This document shows, one piece after another, positions 17,045 through 26,405 of a DNA stretch of 50,109 bases. The notes below the pieces were generated by a model. It worked only from the letters and a program-made list of their open reading frames with translations, was not told the origin of the DNA and searched no databases. Position 1 is the stretch's first letter; each line of letters starts with the position of its first letter. A program made the position numbers and the translations under genes. Source of the DNA: Dehalococcoidia bacterium UBA5760 (GTDB taxonomy: Bacteria > Chloroflexota > Dehalococcoidia > Dehalococcoidales > UBA5760); assembly GCA_002418895.1 (NCBI GenBank), contig DIFA01000019.1, positions 184,200 through 234,308 on the forward strand. The letters are read 5' to 3'.

Positions 17045-18358
17045 ATGGCTGAGATTCGCCCCTTCCGAGGAGTACGCTACAATAAACGGCTGGTTCAGGA
17101 TATTTCATCGGTCATCTGTCCTCCCTACGATATCATCACTCCCGAAATGGCACAGGAGCTTCACCGCCGCAGCGAGTACGGCTTTATCAAGCTGGAGCAC
17201 GGTCAGCAGCTGCCATCGGACACGGATGAAGATAATAAATATACCCGTTCGGCAGCCATTCTGAGGAACTGGCTCGAGGAGGGAGTCCTCAAGCCGGACG
17301 TACTGCCGGCCCTCTATCTTCATCAGCACCGTTTTAGCCATAACGGATCCAGGTACAGGCGCCGCGGCATCATAGCTGCGGTCAGACTGGAGGAATGGAA
17401 CAGGATGGTCATCCGTCCTCACGAGAACACGCGGGTCAAACCGAAGAGCGACCGCCTGAACCTGCTGTGGGCGCTTCAAGCTAACACCAGCCCTGTTTTC
17501 TCTATGTTCGAAGACCGGGGACAGCAAATAGCTGCTCTATCGGCCGACCAGGAATGGGCACAACCGATAATTGAAATAACCGGCAGCGGGGAGGAGCACA
17601 GAATCTGGGCCGTCACTGATCCAGAGATCGTCAGCCGGATAGCGGCCTGCCTCTCCGACAGACCGCTCTACATCGCCGACGGACACCACCGCTATGAGAG
17701 CGCCCTGAATTACCAGAAAGAAAGACTAACCTGCTACCCATCGGCCTCCGGTGACGAGGACTTCAATTTTGTAATGATGGAACTGGTGGATTTCAACGAC
17801 CCCGGGCTTATTATTCTCTCGCCCCACCGGCTGGTCCGGGGCTTGTCAAAGGCAACCCTGGCTGAACTGAAGAGCAAGCTGGCGACACTGTTTCAGATAG
17901 AGGAGTTGCCGCTAAAAACACCCGACATATCCCGGCAGATCGATGATTTACTGGCTGGTGATAAGACAGACCGGGGCCGGATAGTCCTTTTCGGTCTGTC
18001 GCCGGGGAATCTTCTGCTACTCGACATGAGCGACTTTGCTGCCGCCAGTAAGATGATGCCCTACTTCCACAGCGAACTATACAACAGGCTTGATGTCAGC
18101 ATCGTTGACCATGTCATACTGGAAAAAATGATCGGTATGACCGGCGAACAGGAGGAAACCTCACTCGCCTTCAACCATGACAAGGCAGATGTGATAAACA
18201 GGGTATTGAACCACGAATACCAGCTTGCCTTTTTCCTGGGCCCGGTCAGGACAGAAGTAATCAGAGCTATCGCCGACGCCGGTGACCGCATGCCCAGGAA
18301 ATCGACCTACTTCTATCCCAAACCACCGTCAGGACTGGTCTTCCGCAGGCTGGAATAG
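17045..18358 (+). CDS. DUF1015 family protein, probably linked to serine metabolism
   Basis: 437 residues from ATG 17045. The open frame extends 56 codons further upstream but overlaps ligA and lacks conserved features. MAEIRPFRGVRYN is the family's usual opening. Conserved blocks include SVICPPYDIITPEMA and IADGHHRYESALNYQ, with DGHHR at 212-216. A DGxHR motif is also typical of ParB/sulfiredoxin-fold nucleotide-binding proteins, a group that includes an archaeal ADP-dependent serine kinase. The gene converges on serA with an 18-base gap. No catalytic role is established for this family, so a serine-related function is inference. Confidence 0.8.
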   Translation: MAEIRPFRGVRYNKRLVQDISSVICPPYDIITPEMAQELHRRSEYGFIKLEHGQQLPSDTDEDNKYTRSAAILRNWLEEGVLKPDVLPALYLHQHRFSHNGSRYRRRGIIAAVRLEEWNRMVIRPHENTRVKPKSDRLNLLWALQANTSPVFSMFEDRGQQIAALSADQEWAQPIIEITGSGEEHRIWAVTDPEIVSRIAACLSDRPLYIADGHHRYESALNYQKERLTCYPSASGDEDFNFVMMELVDFNDPGLIILSPHRLVRGLSKATLAELKSKLATLFQIEELPLKTPDISRQIDDLLAGDKTDRGRIVLFGLSPGNLLLLDMSDFAAASKMMPYFHSELYNRLDVSIVDHVILEKMIGMTGEQEETSLAFNHDKADVINRVLNHEYQLAFFLGPVRTEVIRAIADAGDRMPRKSTYFYPKPPSGLVFRRLE

Positions 18359-18376
18359 CTCCCTTCAGACTCGCTG

Positions 18377-19951
18377 CTATAGCCTTACCAATTTGGCAGC
18401 ATAGACATCGGGAATATCCAGCACCTGCCTGATCTGTTTATCGGATAGAGCTTCATCGAGAGCCAGTACCATCAATGCCTGTCCCCTCGGTTTAAGACGT
18501 CCGACATGCATTGAGCTGATATTGACATCGGCATCACCGGTCACCTTGCTAACCGCGCTGATCAGACCGGGACGATCCATGTGATCGCTGAACAGGAAAT
18601 AGCCCCTAGCCGGTGCAATATCAAACCAGTAATCATTAACCCGTACGATATGCAGCTCGCCGCGCATTACCGTCCCGGCAACCGTGATAACGCTGTTACT
18701 GGTAGTTGCCTCGATAGTAATGAGACTGGCATAGTGCTTGCAGGCAGCCTCCTTCTGCTCTACTACCGTCAGACCGCGTTTGGCAGCTACGATATTAGCA
18801 TTGACCAGGTTGATGCGCTCCTCACTGGTTGCCTCGAGTATTCCACCCAATGCAGATGCCTTAAGCACATTGGTCTCATAGTTGGAGATTTCACCTTCAT
18901 AGACAAGTTTGATGGCATTCATCTGCCCCTCGGCAAGCTGGCTGACCAGCCTGCCCAGTGTACGGACTGCTTCCATAAACGGCGCCAGTATCGCCAGCAT
19001 CTCCGCCGAGATAAAAGGAGCGTTAACCGCATATCTGGCCGGCTGTCCCTTCAGAACATCAACAACCTGAACGGCGACGTCCCGGGAAACCAAAGCCTGG
19101 GCCTCGGTTGTGGAGGCGCCTAAATGAGGGGTGACAATAATGCTATCGCTTTCAAAAAGGGGACTCTCCGTGGTCGGTTCTTTAGGAAAGACATCAACTG
19201 CAGCTCCGGCCACTTTTTTTTCATTGACCGCCTTGACCAGCGCCGCTTCGTCGATTAACCCGCCCCGGGCACAGTTAATAATACGAACCCCCGGCTTGAC
19301 CAGTTCCAGTTCTCTGGCCCCGATCAGATTCTCCGTGGACTCGGTTAACGGCAGGTGGAGGGTGATAAAATCGGCCTCTTTCAGCAGCGAATCGAGCGGC
19401 AATAGCTCCACCTGCAGGTTACCAGCATGCTCAACGGAGACAAACGGGTCATAGGCAACGAGTCTCATTTCCAGTCCTCTAGCCCGCCTGGCCACCTCTG
19501 AGCCCACGCTACCCAGGCCGACGATACCCAGCACCTTGTTCCTGACCTCGCTGCCCATAAATTTGCTGCGCTGCCACAACCCGGACTTAAGCGCAGCGTT
19601 TGCCTGTGGAATATGGCGGGCCAAAGAAAGCATCAGGGCAATCGTATGCTCGGCAGCCGAGATTGTATTTCCGGTAGGAGCATTAACAACCACGATACCA
19701 CACCGGGTTGCCGCGTCGACATTAACGTTGTCTATCCCGACGCCGGCACGGGCGATAACCTGAAGCTTACTGCCTGCCTCGATGATCTCAGCGGAAACCT
19801 TGGTCTGGCTGCGCACTACCAGCGCTTCGTAATCACCGATTATGGACGATATTGATTCCGCACTCAGCCCCAGTTTAACATCCACCTGAGCGCACCGGCT
19901 CAGAATGTCAACTCCCTCATCGGAAATAGCTTCGGTAACCAGGACCTTCAT
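18377..19951 (-). CDS. serA: D-3-phosphoglycerate dehydrogenase, long form
   Basis: 524 residues, the long form. Catalytic and NAD domains (LGIVGLGSVGSEVARRARG Rossmann motif, INCARGGLIDEAAL, TPHLGASTTEAQ with the catalytic His) are followed by an ASB-type intervening domain (about 320-450) and a C-terminal ACT domain (SDHMDRPGLISAVSKVTG). It starts serine synthesis from 3-phosphoglycerate. The ACT domain suggests allosteric control by serine. It follows the class V aminotransferase by three bases. Confidence 0.97.
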   Translation of the reverse strand: MKVLVTEAISDEGVDILSRCAQVDVKLGLSAESISSIIGDYEALVVRSQTKVSAEIIEAGSKLQVIARAGVGIDNVNVDAATRCGIVVVNAPTGNTISAAEHTIALMLSLARHIPQANAALKSGLWQRSKFMGSEVRNKVLGIVGLGSVGSEVARRARGLEMRLVAYDPFVSVEHAGNLQVELLPLDSLLKEADFITLHLPLTESTENLIGARELELVKPGVRIINCARGGLIDEAALVKAVNEKKVAGAAVDVFPKEPTTESPLFESDSIIVTPHLGASTTEAQALVSRDVAVQVVDVLKGQPARYAVNAPFISAEMLAILAPFMEAVRTLGRLVSQLAEGQMNAIKLVYEGEISNYETNVLKASALGGILEATSEERINLVNANIVAAKRGLTVVEQKEAACKHYASLITIEATTSNSVITVAGTVMRGELHIVRVNDYWFDIAPARGYFLFSDHMDRPGLISAVSKVTGDADVNISSMHVGRLKPRGQALMVLALDEALSDKQIRQVLDIPDVYAAKLVRL

Positions 19952-19954
19952 TGC

Positions 19955-21043
19955 CTACCTCCTGAACCCGGCCTGCGGCAATACCACCTTCAGCGCTGAA
20001 ATTACGGCTTCAATATCCGCCTCATTCACCCAGCCCAGATGACCGATGCGGAATATCTTGCCGCTCAGTTTCAACTGCCCGCCGCCAAGCACAATATGGT
20101 GTTCCTCTCTTATAATCTTGAGCATCTTGACAATATCAAGCCCGCCGGCCGCCGCCACGGAGGTAACGGTATTAGAGGCGTATTTTTCCTCTGCGAAGAG
20201 GGGTAAACCCAGTGATTTTGCCCCCTCACGGGCCATTTTACCCAGGCGGACATGACGGTCTACGATATTGGGCAGACCTTCATCCAACATCATTTTCAAA
20301 GATACCTCCAGGGCAAATACGGTGGAAATTGCCGGTGTCCATGGCGTTTGTCCCTTCTCCAGATAGGACTTCGCCTTGCTGAAGTCCCAGTAGAAGCGGG
20401 GCATCTTGGCAGCGGCGTGTGCCTGCCATGCCTGTTTGCTTACGCTAACCATGGCCAGACCGGGTGGAACCATCCAACCCTTCTGCGAACCGGTAACGGT
20501 AACGTCACAACGCCACTGATCAACCGGCAGGTTAATTGAGCCCAGACTACTTACGGCATCAACCAGGAGCAGCTTATCAAACTCCTTAACTACGCTGCTG
20601 ATTTCGGCCAGGTCATTGGTAACACCGGTCGAGGTTTCATTATGAGTGACCAGCACTGCCTTAATGTCAGGTTCGCTCTGAAGCTTCCGGCGTATGGCAT
20701 CAGCATCGGCGGCCTTGCCCCACTCAAAACAGAGGCGGATCACCTCAGCCCCGAAAGTCTCCGCAATGGTGGCGAAGCGGTCCCCGAAGACACCGATAGA
20801 TACCGAGAGCACCTTATCGCCGGGAGACAGGGTATTGACAACAGCAGCTTCGAGCCCGCCGGTTCCCGAACCGGTCAGCAAAAAGACATCACCCTCAGTC
20901 TGAAACAACTTCTTAAGATTAGCGGTAACCTCATTTACTATCCGCCCGAATTCTCCGCCACGATGGTTGATCATCTGCCTGGCCATTGCCTGCAGGGGTT
21001 GGGGTGGGCAGGGGGTTGGTCCCGGAATACGTAGGTGCTCCAT
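19955..21043 (-). CDS. Class V aminotransferase (serine/alanine-glyoxylate type)
   Basis: 362 residues when started at the ATG at 21043, which has AGGAG seven bases upstream and gives the conserved MEHLRIPGPTPCPP opening. A longer frame to 21079 lacks such a site. PLP-binding lysine is in TGSQKGWMVPPG and the aspartate in LLVDAVSSLGS. Relatives transfer amino groups between serine or alanine and glyoxylate or pyruvate. Tight coupling to serA suggests it makes phosphoserine or serine from the SerA product, replacing the usual SerC. That role is inferred. Confidence 0.88.
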   Translation of the reverse strand: MEHLRIPGPTPCPPQPLQAMARQMINHRGGEFGRIVNEVTANLKKLFQTEGDVFLLTGSGTGGLEAAVVNTLSPGDKVLSVSIGVFGDRFATIAETFGAEVIRLCFEWGKAADADAIRRKLQSEPDIKAVLVTHNETSTGVTNDLAEISSVVKEFDKLLLVDAVSSLGSINLPVDQWRCDVTVTGSQKGWMVPPGLAMVSVSKQAWQAHAAAKMPRFYWDFSKAKSYLEKGQTPWTPAISTVFALEVSLKMMLDEGLPNIVDRHVRLGKMAREGAKSLGLPLFAEEKYASNTVTSVAAAGGLDIVKMLKIIREEHHIVLGGGQLKLSGKIFRIGHLGWVNEADIEAVISALKVVLPQAGFRR

Positions 21044-21135
21044 TATCTGTCTCCTATTTTCCATTTTTATTCTGAACATACAAGTGTATCAGTACTCATA
21101 TCGAGGGAAGCTGATCCCGGTTGGATTATAACCGA

Positions 21136-22329
21136 CTAGGTAGATCTTATATGGCCTCGCTTACCCACCTTAATGGTAGTCCCTTTCGGAAAAGTCCAGT
21201 CTACATCGGTGATTTTTGCGCCGTCAGCCTCTACCGCACCCTGCTCGATAAGACGCTTGGCCTCGCTCCGGCTTTTTGCAAGCCGATTAATGACAAGGTA
21301 ATCCCGGAGAGGAACATTTGATGCGGTACCCTCTTTTATCTTCTCGGGCGTTTTTCTTTCCTGGAAGACCCGGGTAAAATGAGCCTCAGCTTCACCGGCT
21401 GCATTCCGGTCGTAGAGCTGTGTGACGATTTCCCGGGCCAGACGCTTCTTGAGCAGCATCGGATTGGAAGCACCGTCATCAAGTCTGCATTTAAACTCGT
21501 CCAGCTCCTCGTCAGAGACATCGGTCACCAGCTCAAAGTAGTCCAGGATGAGGTTGTCGGTAATGGACATCACCTTGCCGTACATTTCGGCAGGCGGTTC
21601 GGCAACACCGATATAGTTGCCTAGGCTCTTGCTCATCTTCTGGGTGCCATCGGTACCGACCAGCAGAGGGGCCAGGAACACCTGCTGGGGACGCTGTCCC
21701 ACTGCGGACTGCAGTTCGCGGCCTACCAGCAGGTTAAACTTCTGGTCGGTGCCGCCAAATTCAACATCGGCACGGACGGCTACAGAATCATAGGCCTGAA
21801 GCAGCGGATAGAGCAACTCGGTCACCGCGATGGGACGACCTGTGCTATAGCGATTACTGAAGTCTTCCCGTGCCAGCATCTGGGCCACGGTAAATCTGCT
21901 GGTGAGCCGGATAACATCGGACAGGTTGAACTTGCCGAACCACTCGCTTTGCCACCTTACCTCCGTCTGGCCCGGGTCAACCACCTTGAAGAACTGCTCC
22001 ATATATGTCTGGGCATTAACCTTGACCTGCTCCGCGGAAAGCATGGGGCGAGTTACCGAGGCACCACTGGGATCGCCGATCTGGGCAGTCCAGTCGCCAA
22101 CGATAAGGATAACCTTATGCCCCAGCTCCTGAAACTGGCGCAGCTTCTTTAAGGTTACCATGTGACCGAGGTGAATGTCGGGGAAGCTGGGGTCGAAGCC
22201 CTCTTTAAGCCGCAGCTTCCTGCCGGAGCGGAGCAACGCTATCATCTCCTCTTCAATGATAATCTCAGCCACTCCCCTTTTCAGAAGGCGGCTAATATCC
22301 ATTTCGGTGGGTTTTTTGCTAATATCCAC
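21136..22329 (-). CDS. tyrS: Tyrosyl-tRNA synthetase
   Basis: 397 residues. Class I signatures: HIGH-type DIHLGHMVTL, KMSKS in TQKMSKSLGN, and a C-terminal S4 RNA-binding domain (LRDYLVINRLAKSRSEAKRLIEQGAV). The length and sequence style fit the TyrZ-type subgroup. The stop of ribF lies two bases before the start, so the two are one transcript. Confidence 0.97.
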   Translation of the reverse strand: MDISKKPTEMDISRLLKRGVAEIIIEEEMIALLRSGRKLRLKEGFDPSFPDIHLGHMVTLKKLRQFQELGHKVILIVGDWTAQIGDPSGASVTRPMLSAEQVKVNAQTYMEQFFKVVDPGQTEVRWQSEWFGKFNLSDVIRLTSRFTVAQMLAREDFSNRYSTGRPIAVTELLYPLLQAYDSVAVRADVEFGGTDQKFNLLVGRELQSAVGQRPQQVFLAPLLVGTDGTQKMSKSLGNYIGVAEPPAEMYGKVMSITDNLILDYFELVTDVSDEELDEFKCRLDDGASNPMLLKKRLAREIVTQLYDRNAAGEAEAHFTRVFQERKTPEKIKEGTASNVPLRDYLVINRLAKSRSEAKRLIEQGAVEADGAKITDVDWTFPKGTTIKVGKRGHIRST

Positions 22330-22331
22330 AG

Positions 22332-23279
22332 CTACTCCCTGCCCGCGGTCCCGAGCAGCGCCCTCCCCTTTTCAATATCCGCAGCTATCTGCTGTCTCAA
22401 CTTCTCAACGGTATCGAACTTTTCCCCGCCGCGAAGCCGCTCAATAAAATCGACTTTCAACTCTTTTCCATAGAGGTCGCCGGAATAGTCGAGGATGCAA
22501 ACCTCTACCATGCTCCGGCTTTCACCGAAGGTAAGACTGGCACCGACGTAGGTCATCGAGTTGTAGGCTATATCGTCAATATATGCCCGGGTGGCATAAA
22601 CACCTTCGGTGGGGATAGCCTGCTCCGGGTCGATGCCCAGATTGGCGGTGGGGAAACCCAGCAGCCTGGCACCCCGGCTCGCCCCGGGTACTACCTGCCC
22701 GTGCAGACTGAAAGGACGACCGATCAGGTTCTGCACCCTTTTCATATTCCCGCTGGCCAGCGCCTTCCTGACTAAGGTACTGCTGACAACCTCGCCGTTT
22801 ATCGCCAGCGGGGGCACCACGTCTACCGTAAAGCCCATGTCTTCACCTAATACCCGCAGGGCATCAATACTGCCCTCTCTGTTCCGACCGAGGGCAAAGT
22901 TATGCCCGACTACCAGCCCCTTCATTCTCAGGTATTGCTGCATCAGACCGGCAAAGCGCCCCGCGCTGATTTGAGCCATCTCAGCATCGAAAGGCAGAAT
23001 AAAAACAGCGTCAATATTCTCGGCAGAAAGAAGCTCAACCTTCTGCTCGATGTCGGTGAGAAACAGCAGGCCTGACCGGGGCGACAGCACCTTCTGAGGG
23101 TGAGGATTGAAGGTTACTACCCCGCTTAACAGGTTGTGCTCTTTAGCCCTTTCCTTCAGTTCTGAAAGCAGGTGTTTATGGCCGAGGTGGACACCATCAA
23201 AAACCCCGATGGTCAATAACGTATCCCCACCGAGCTCCTTACCGGGGGAGGAACGGACCAGATCTTCCTCTATCGACAT
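22332..23279 (-). CDS. ribF: Bifunctional riboflavin kinase/FAD synthetase
   Basis: 315 residues. The N-terminal FMN adenylyltransferase domain (TIGVFDGVHLGHKHLL, VVTFNPHPQKVL, VGHNFALGRNREG, SSTLVRKAL) is followed by the C-terminal riboflavin kinase domain (ARLLGFPTANLGI..GVYATRAYI). It produces FMN and FAD. No FMN riboswitch is recognisable in its roughly 100-base leader. Confidence 0.97.
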   Translation of the reverse strand: MSIEEDLVRSSPGKELGGDTLLTIGVFDGVHLGHKHLLSELKERAKEHNLLSGVVTFNPHPQKVLSPRSGLLFLTDIEQKVELLSAENIDAVFILPFDAEMAQISAGRFAGLMQQYLRMKGLVVGHNFALGRNREGSIDALRVLGEDMGFTVDVVPPLAINGEVVSSTLVRKALASGNMKRVQNLIGRPFSLHGQVVPGASRGARLLGFPTANLGIDPEQAIPTEGVYATRAYIDDIAYNSMTYVGASLTFGESRSMVEVCILDYSGDLYGKELKVDFIERLRGGEKFDTVEKLRQQIAADIEKGRALLGTAGRE

Positions 23280-23385
23280 GACTTCTCACCGGGCGATGTT
23301 TACTACTAGCTAAGAAATTGTCCAGAAATAAATTAAGGGGAATTACGCAAAAACCTCGGTGGTTTATCCTAGCTGAATTACTCTA

Positions 23386-23414
23386 ATACTAGCACAAGCC
23401 AAACTAGGCGTCAA
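23386..23414 (-). promoter_or_regulatory. Promoter of ribF-tyrS
   Basis: Minus strand TTGACG (23414-23409), 17-base spacer, TAGTAT (23391-23386). It leaves a leader of about 100 bases before ribF. Confidence 0.6.
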
Positions 23415-23442
23415 TTACAACAACTGGATGCCTGTCTTGGTG

Positions 23443-23458
23443 AACATTATGTAATGTT
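23443..23458. promoter_or_regulatory. Operator-like inverted repeat in the ribF/msrAB divergent gap
   Basis: AACATTA, two bases, TAATGTT: a perfect 7-base inverted repeat about 30 bases upstream of the ribF -35 box. The 453-base gap (23280-23732) otherwise holds the ribF leader and promoter and a TATAAT at 23669-23674 that may serve msrAB with a weak -35. No ORF or RNA family is recognised there. Confidence 0.3.
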
Positions 23459-23732
23459 ATTCCAGGCAACACGGCGCTTTTGTAAGGGTGAATTGCACTC
23501 TTTGACCAATTTGACGGCTTCGTACTTGGGTTCTGTCCGGCATAGTCTACCGTTATCCCATCTGCTTTATCACCGCTTTGGACAAGGATGCCGCGGGCAC
23601 ATTAGAACAGAGCAGTTGATTGACAGATAATCCGGCGGCATGTTTACAGAAAAATACATGGAAAGTAGTATAATTGGGTGTGCTGTGGACAGGCAATAGC
23701 CCGTAAATGATTACAACAGGTGGCCGATAGCG

Positions 23733-24821
23733 ATGCAGAAACGAATTCTCTTCGTAACAGCTGCTTTATTAATGATGTTGACCAGCACATCGTGTATTAG
23801 ACCATCGGGGAGGGACTCGAATATGAATACTACCGATCAGGAACAGTACAGCACGGCAACCTTTGCCGGAGGCTGCTTCTGGTGCATGGAGCAACCTTTC
23901 GAGAAACTGGACGGCGTACATGAGGTTGTTGCTGGCTACACCGGCGGCGATAAGCAAGACCCTACCTATGAAGAGGTCTCGTGGGGCAGAACCGGCCACT
24001 ACGAAGCAGTACAAATCAGATATGACCCCGACATCACATCCTACGGGGAATTGCTGTCGGTTTTCTGGCGGCAGATTGACCCTACCGACGGAGGGGGACA
24101 GTTTATGGACCGGGGGACACAATATAGAACCGCGATTTTCTACCATGATGAGCGGCAGAAGGAAATGGCGGAGCAATGCCGGTCGATGCTCGAGACATCG
24201 GGAATCTACGATAAACCCGTCGCCACTCAGATTCTCCCCTACAAGGAGTTCTACCGGGCCGAGGAATATCACCAGGACTACTATTTGAAGAACGCTTCAA
24301 GATACGAAAGCTACAAATGCAATTCGGGCAGATGCGAATACATAGAGCAGCAGTGGGGAACCGCAACAACCGGTTTTGAAGACTATCAGAAGCCTCCTGA
24401 TGAGATCTTAAGACAGAAGCTGACCGCGCTGCAGTACCACGTTACCCAGGAGAACGGCTCCGAACCGGCCTTCAACAACTCATACTGGGACAACAAAGAG
24501 GATGGCATATATGTCGATGTCGTTTCCGGAGAACCGCTGTTCATCTCTACCGACAAGTTTGAATCGGGTACGGGTTGGCCCAGCTTCACCAGGCCCCTTG
24601 AAAAAGACAATATCGTCAAGATAACCGATAGTAGCTTCGGGATGATGCGCACCGAGGTCAGGAGCAAGCACGCTGACTCGCACTTAGGTCATGTCTTTAA
24701 TGACGGCCCTCAACCTACCGGTCAACGTTACTGCGTTAATTCGGCTGCACTGCGATTTATTCCCGTGGAGGCCCTGGTTGAAGAGGGCTACCCGCAGTAT
24801 ATCTGTCATTTCGTAAGATGA
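23733..24821 (+). CDS. msrAB: Exported methionine sulfoxide reductase MsrA-MsrB fusion
   Basis: 362 residues. Residues 1-21 form a signal peptide ending at a cysteine (LTSTSC); the lipobox is atypical but a lipoprotein is plausible. MsrA (about 40-200) carries the catalytic GGCFWC with Cys48. MsrB (about 225-350) carries GTGWPSF, HADSHLGHVF and RYCVNSAAL with catalytic Cys334. The zinc-binding CxxC pairs of some MsrB proteins are absent, as is common in fused forms. It reduces both diastereomers of methionine sulfoxide outside the cytoplasm. It converges on the exonuclease gene and has a long upstream gap. Confidence 0.95.
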   Translation: MQKRILFVTAALLMMLTSTSCIRPSGRDSNMNTTDQEQYSTATFAGGCFWCMEQPFEKLDGVHEVVAGYTGGDKQDPTYEEVSWGRTGHYEAVQIRYDPDITSYGELLSVFWRQIDPTDGGGQFMDRGTQYRTAIFYHDERQKEMAEQCRSMLETSGIYDKPVATQILPYKEFYRAEEYHQDYYLKNASRYESYKCNSGRCEYIEQQWGTATTGFEDYQKPPDEILRQKLTALQYHVTQENGSEPAFNNSYWDNKEDGIYVDVVSGEPLFISTDKFESGTGWPSFTRPLEKDNIVKITDSSFGMMRTEVRSKHADSHLGHVFNDGPQPTGQRYCVNSAALRFIPVEALVEEGYPQYICHFVR

Positions 24822-24870
24822 CCGCTTAAAGACTGGTTGATGCTGGCTGAAATTACATCGGTTTATGACG

Positions 24871-25656
24871 TCAGACGCCGGTCGGCTGCTCCAATACGAT
24901 ACCGATCGGACAGTGATCGGAACCCGTCACTTCAGGCATTATGAATGCCTTAGAAAGTGCCGGCAGCAGGTCTCCGGTGATGAAAAAGTAGTCGATTCTC
25001 CAGCCGACATTCCTTTCCCTGGCCCTCGATTTCAGGTCCCACCAGGTATACTGATCCGGCTCCTGATGGAAATGGCGAAAAGTATCAACATAGCCATGGG
25101 CAACCAGCCTGTCCAGCCATGCCCTCTCGACAGGGAGAAAGCCCGATATTTTGGCGTTCTCCTTCGGTCTGGCCAGATCAATCTCCTTATGAGCGGTATT
25201 GAAATCACCGCAGATGACCAGTTCCTTCCCCTCCGATTTCAGCGAGTCGATAAAGGCAAGGAATGCCTCATAGAAGTCCAGTTTGTACTTAATCCGGCTT
25301 TCACCCTGCTTGCCGTTAGGGAAGTATACATTCAACAGAGTAAAGCCGGGATACTCTACGATAAGAACCCTCCCTTCCAGGTCCAGACCTGCGGCAGCAA
25401 AACCATACCGGACGCTGAGCGGACTTTCCCTGGTGAGAACGGCTACTCCCCCGTATCCCTTCCGCTCCGGGTAGTTCCAGTATGTCTGATAGTCCTGCAG
25501 CTCCGACATCTCTCCGCCGATCTGATCGGGATGCGCTTTCGTCTCCTGGAGACAAAGAATTCCCGGAGATTCACCGCGCAGCCAGTCCGAAAAACCCTTC
25601 CTTAGAACGGCACGGATGCCGTTGACATTCCAGCAGAGTATCTTGACCGCGCTCAT
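24871..25656 (-). CDS. xth: Exodeoxyribonuclease III / AP endonuclease
   Basis: 261 residues. Motifs of the exonuclease III family: LCWNVNGIRA, LCLQETKAHPDQ, GYGGVAVLTR, NVYFPNG, CGDFNTAHKEIDL, WRIDYFFI and SDHCPIG, which together supply the metal and catalytic residues. It cuts DNA 5' to abasic sites and trims 3' ends. It converges on msrAB with 49 bases between. Confidence 0.96.
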   Translation of the reverse strand: MSAVKILCWNVNGIRAVLRKGFSDWLRGESPGILCLQETKAHPDQIGGEMSELQDYQTYWNYPERKGYGGVAVLTRESPLSVRYGFAAAGLDLEGRVLIVEYPGFTLLNVYFPNGKQGESRIKYKLDFYEAFLAFIDSLKSEGKELVICGDFNTAHKEIDLARPKENAKISGFLPVERAWLDRLVAHGYVDTFRHFHQEPDQYTWWDLKSRARERNVGWRIDYFFITGDLLPALSKAFIMPEVTGSDHCPIGIVLEQPTGV

Positions 25657-25756
25657 TGCAGTACCCTTTTCATATAGTCTTTTTACCGCTTCCCTACTTG
25701 ACCAACCCCGGCCATGAGATTAACTATCAGTTAGCATACCACAGCTGCAAGTATGC

Positions 25757-25921
25757 TTAAAGAATAGGAATATATTTCCTGCATACGCAGCCCGGTTTCA
25801 TCCAACCGCATCCAGCCATGACCAGACATATCGGCTTGCGACTCTCTCCATCAGGTTGAACTACCCGGGAAACCATTGTATGCTTATGAATATATGGTAT
25901 CCTTATCGCGCCTCCGTCCAT
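25757..25921 (-). CDS. Possible small cysteine-rich protein (uncertain)
   Basis: Up to 54 residues from ATG 25921 (an upstream ATG at 25981 would give 74 but overlaps the start of the plus-strand membrane protein). Cysteines cluster near the end: CLVMAGCGWMKPGCVC. No family recognised and no ribosome site seen. It lies about 100 bases upstream of xth on the same strand. It may be real or a chance open frame; apart from it I see nothing in 25657-25962. Confidence 0.25.
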   Translation of the reverse strand: MDGGAIRIPYIHKHTMVSRVVQPDGESRKPICLVMAGCGWMKPGCVCRKYIPIL

Positions 25922-25962
25922 GCATATAGAAGCGGATCGATTATTTGGGGAGGTGCTGTCAG

Positions 25963-26394
25963 GTGACTGAACCATGGTCATGGGCGATGCTGCTGTTCAC
26001 TGCGCCTGTTGCCGGAATAATTAAATCCCTGCCCTTTGAATTCACCCGCAACCTGTCGACCTACCCGCTGTTTTTTATCGCCGCCCTGTTAAGCTCTCTG
26101 GTCTTCTTCCCCATTTACTTCGGCTTAACCAGGATTATTCCCAAATTCGACTCTCTGACCAGAGCCTCGGACAAGAGCCGGGCCAGGTTTAACAGATACT
26201 TCGGAAGATGGGGGTATCCCGGACTGGGCATACTGGTAGTAATACCGGGACCGGGCACCGGAGCAATAGTGGTTTCAACGATAGCCTCAGCCCTCCGGTT
26301 GAAACTGTGGCAGTCATATTTAGCGATTCTAGCGGGGTGCGTCGCTCAAGGGGGAATACTGGCCGGAATATACAGCGGAGTATTTCGACTGTGA
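25963..26394 (+). CDS. Small membrane protein, COG2426-like (putative small multidrug export)
   Basis: 143 residues from GTG 25963, chosen because GGGGAGG lies nine bases upstream; the open frame extends six codons further. Four hydrophobic segments (AMLLFTAPVAGII, FFIAALLSSLVFFPIYFGL, GLGILVVIPGPGTGAIVV, SYLAILAGCVAQGGILAGIY) surround a basic loop. The PGPGTGA turn and the segment layout resemble the proteins annotated as small multidrug export proteins, whose substrate is generally unproven. The next feature downstream is the recombinase remnant. Confidence 0.6.
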   Translation: MTEPWSWAMLLFTAPVAGIIKSLPFEFTRNLSTYPLFFIAALLSSLVFFPIYFGLTRIIPKFDSLTRASDKSRARFNRYFGRWGYPGLGILVVIPGPGTGAIVVSTIASALRLKLWQSYLAILAGCVAQGGILAGIYSGVFRL

Positions 26395-26405
26395 TCAGGG
26401 CATCA

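Noticed and set aside
23280..23385. FMN riboswitch in the ribF leader
   Set aside because: No conserved FMN-aptamer blocks could be found in the roughly 100-base leader.
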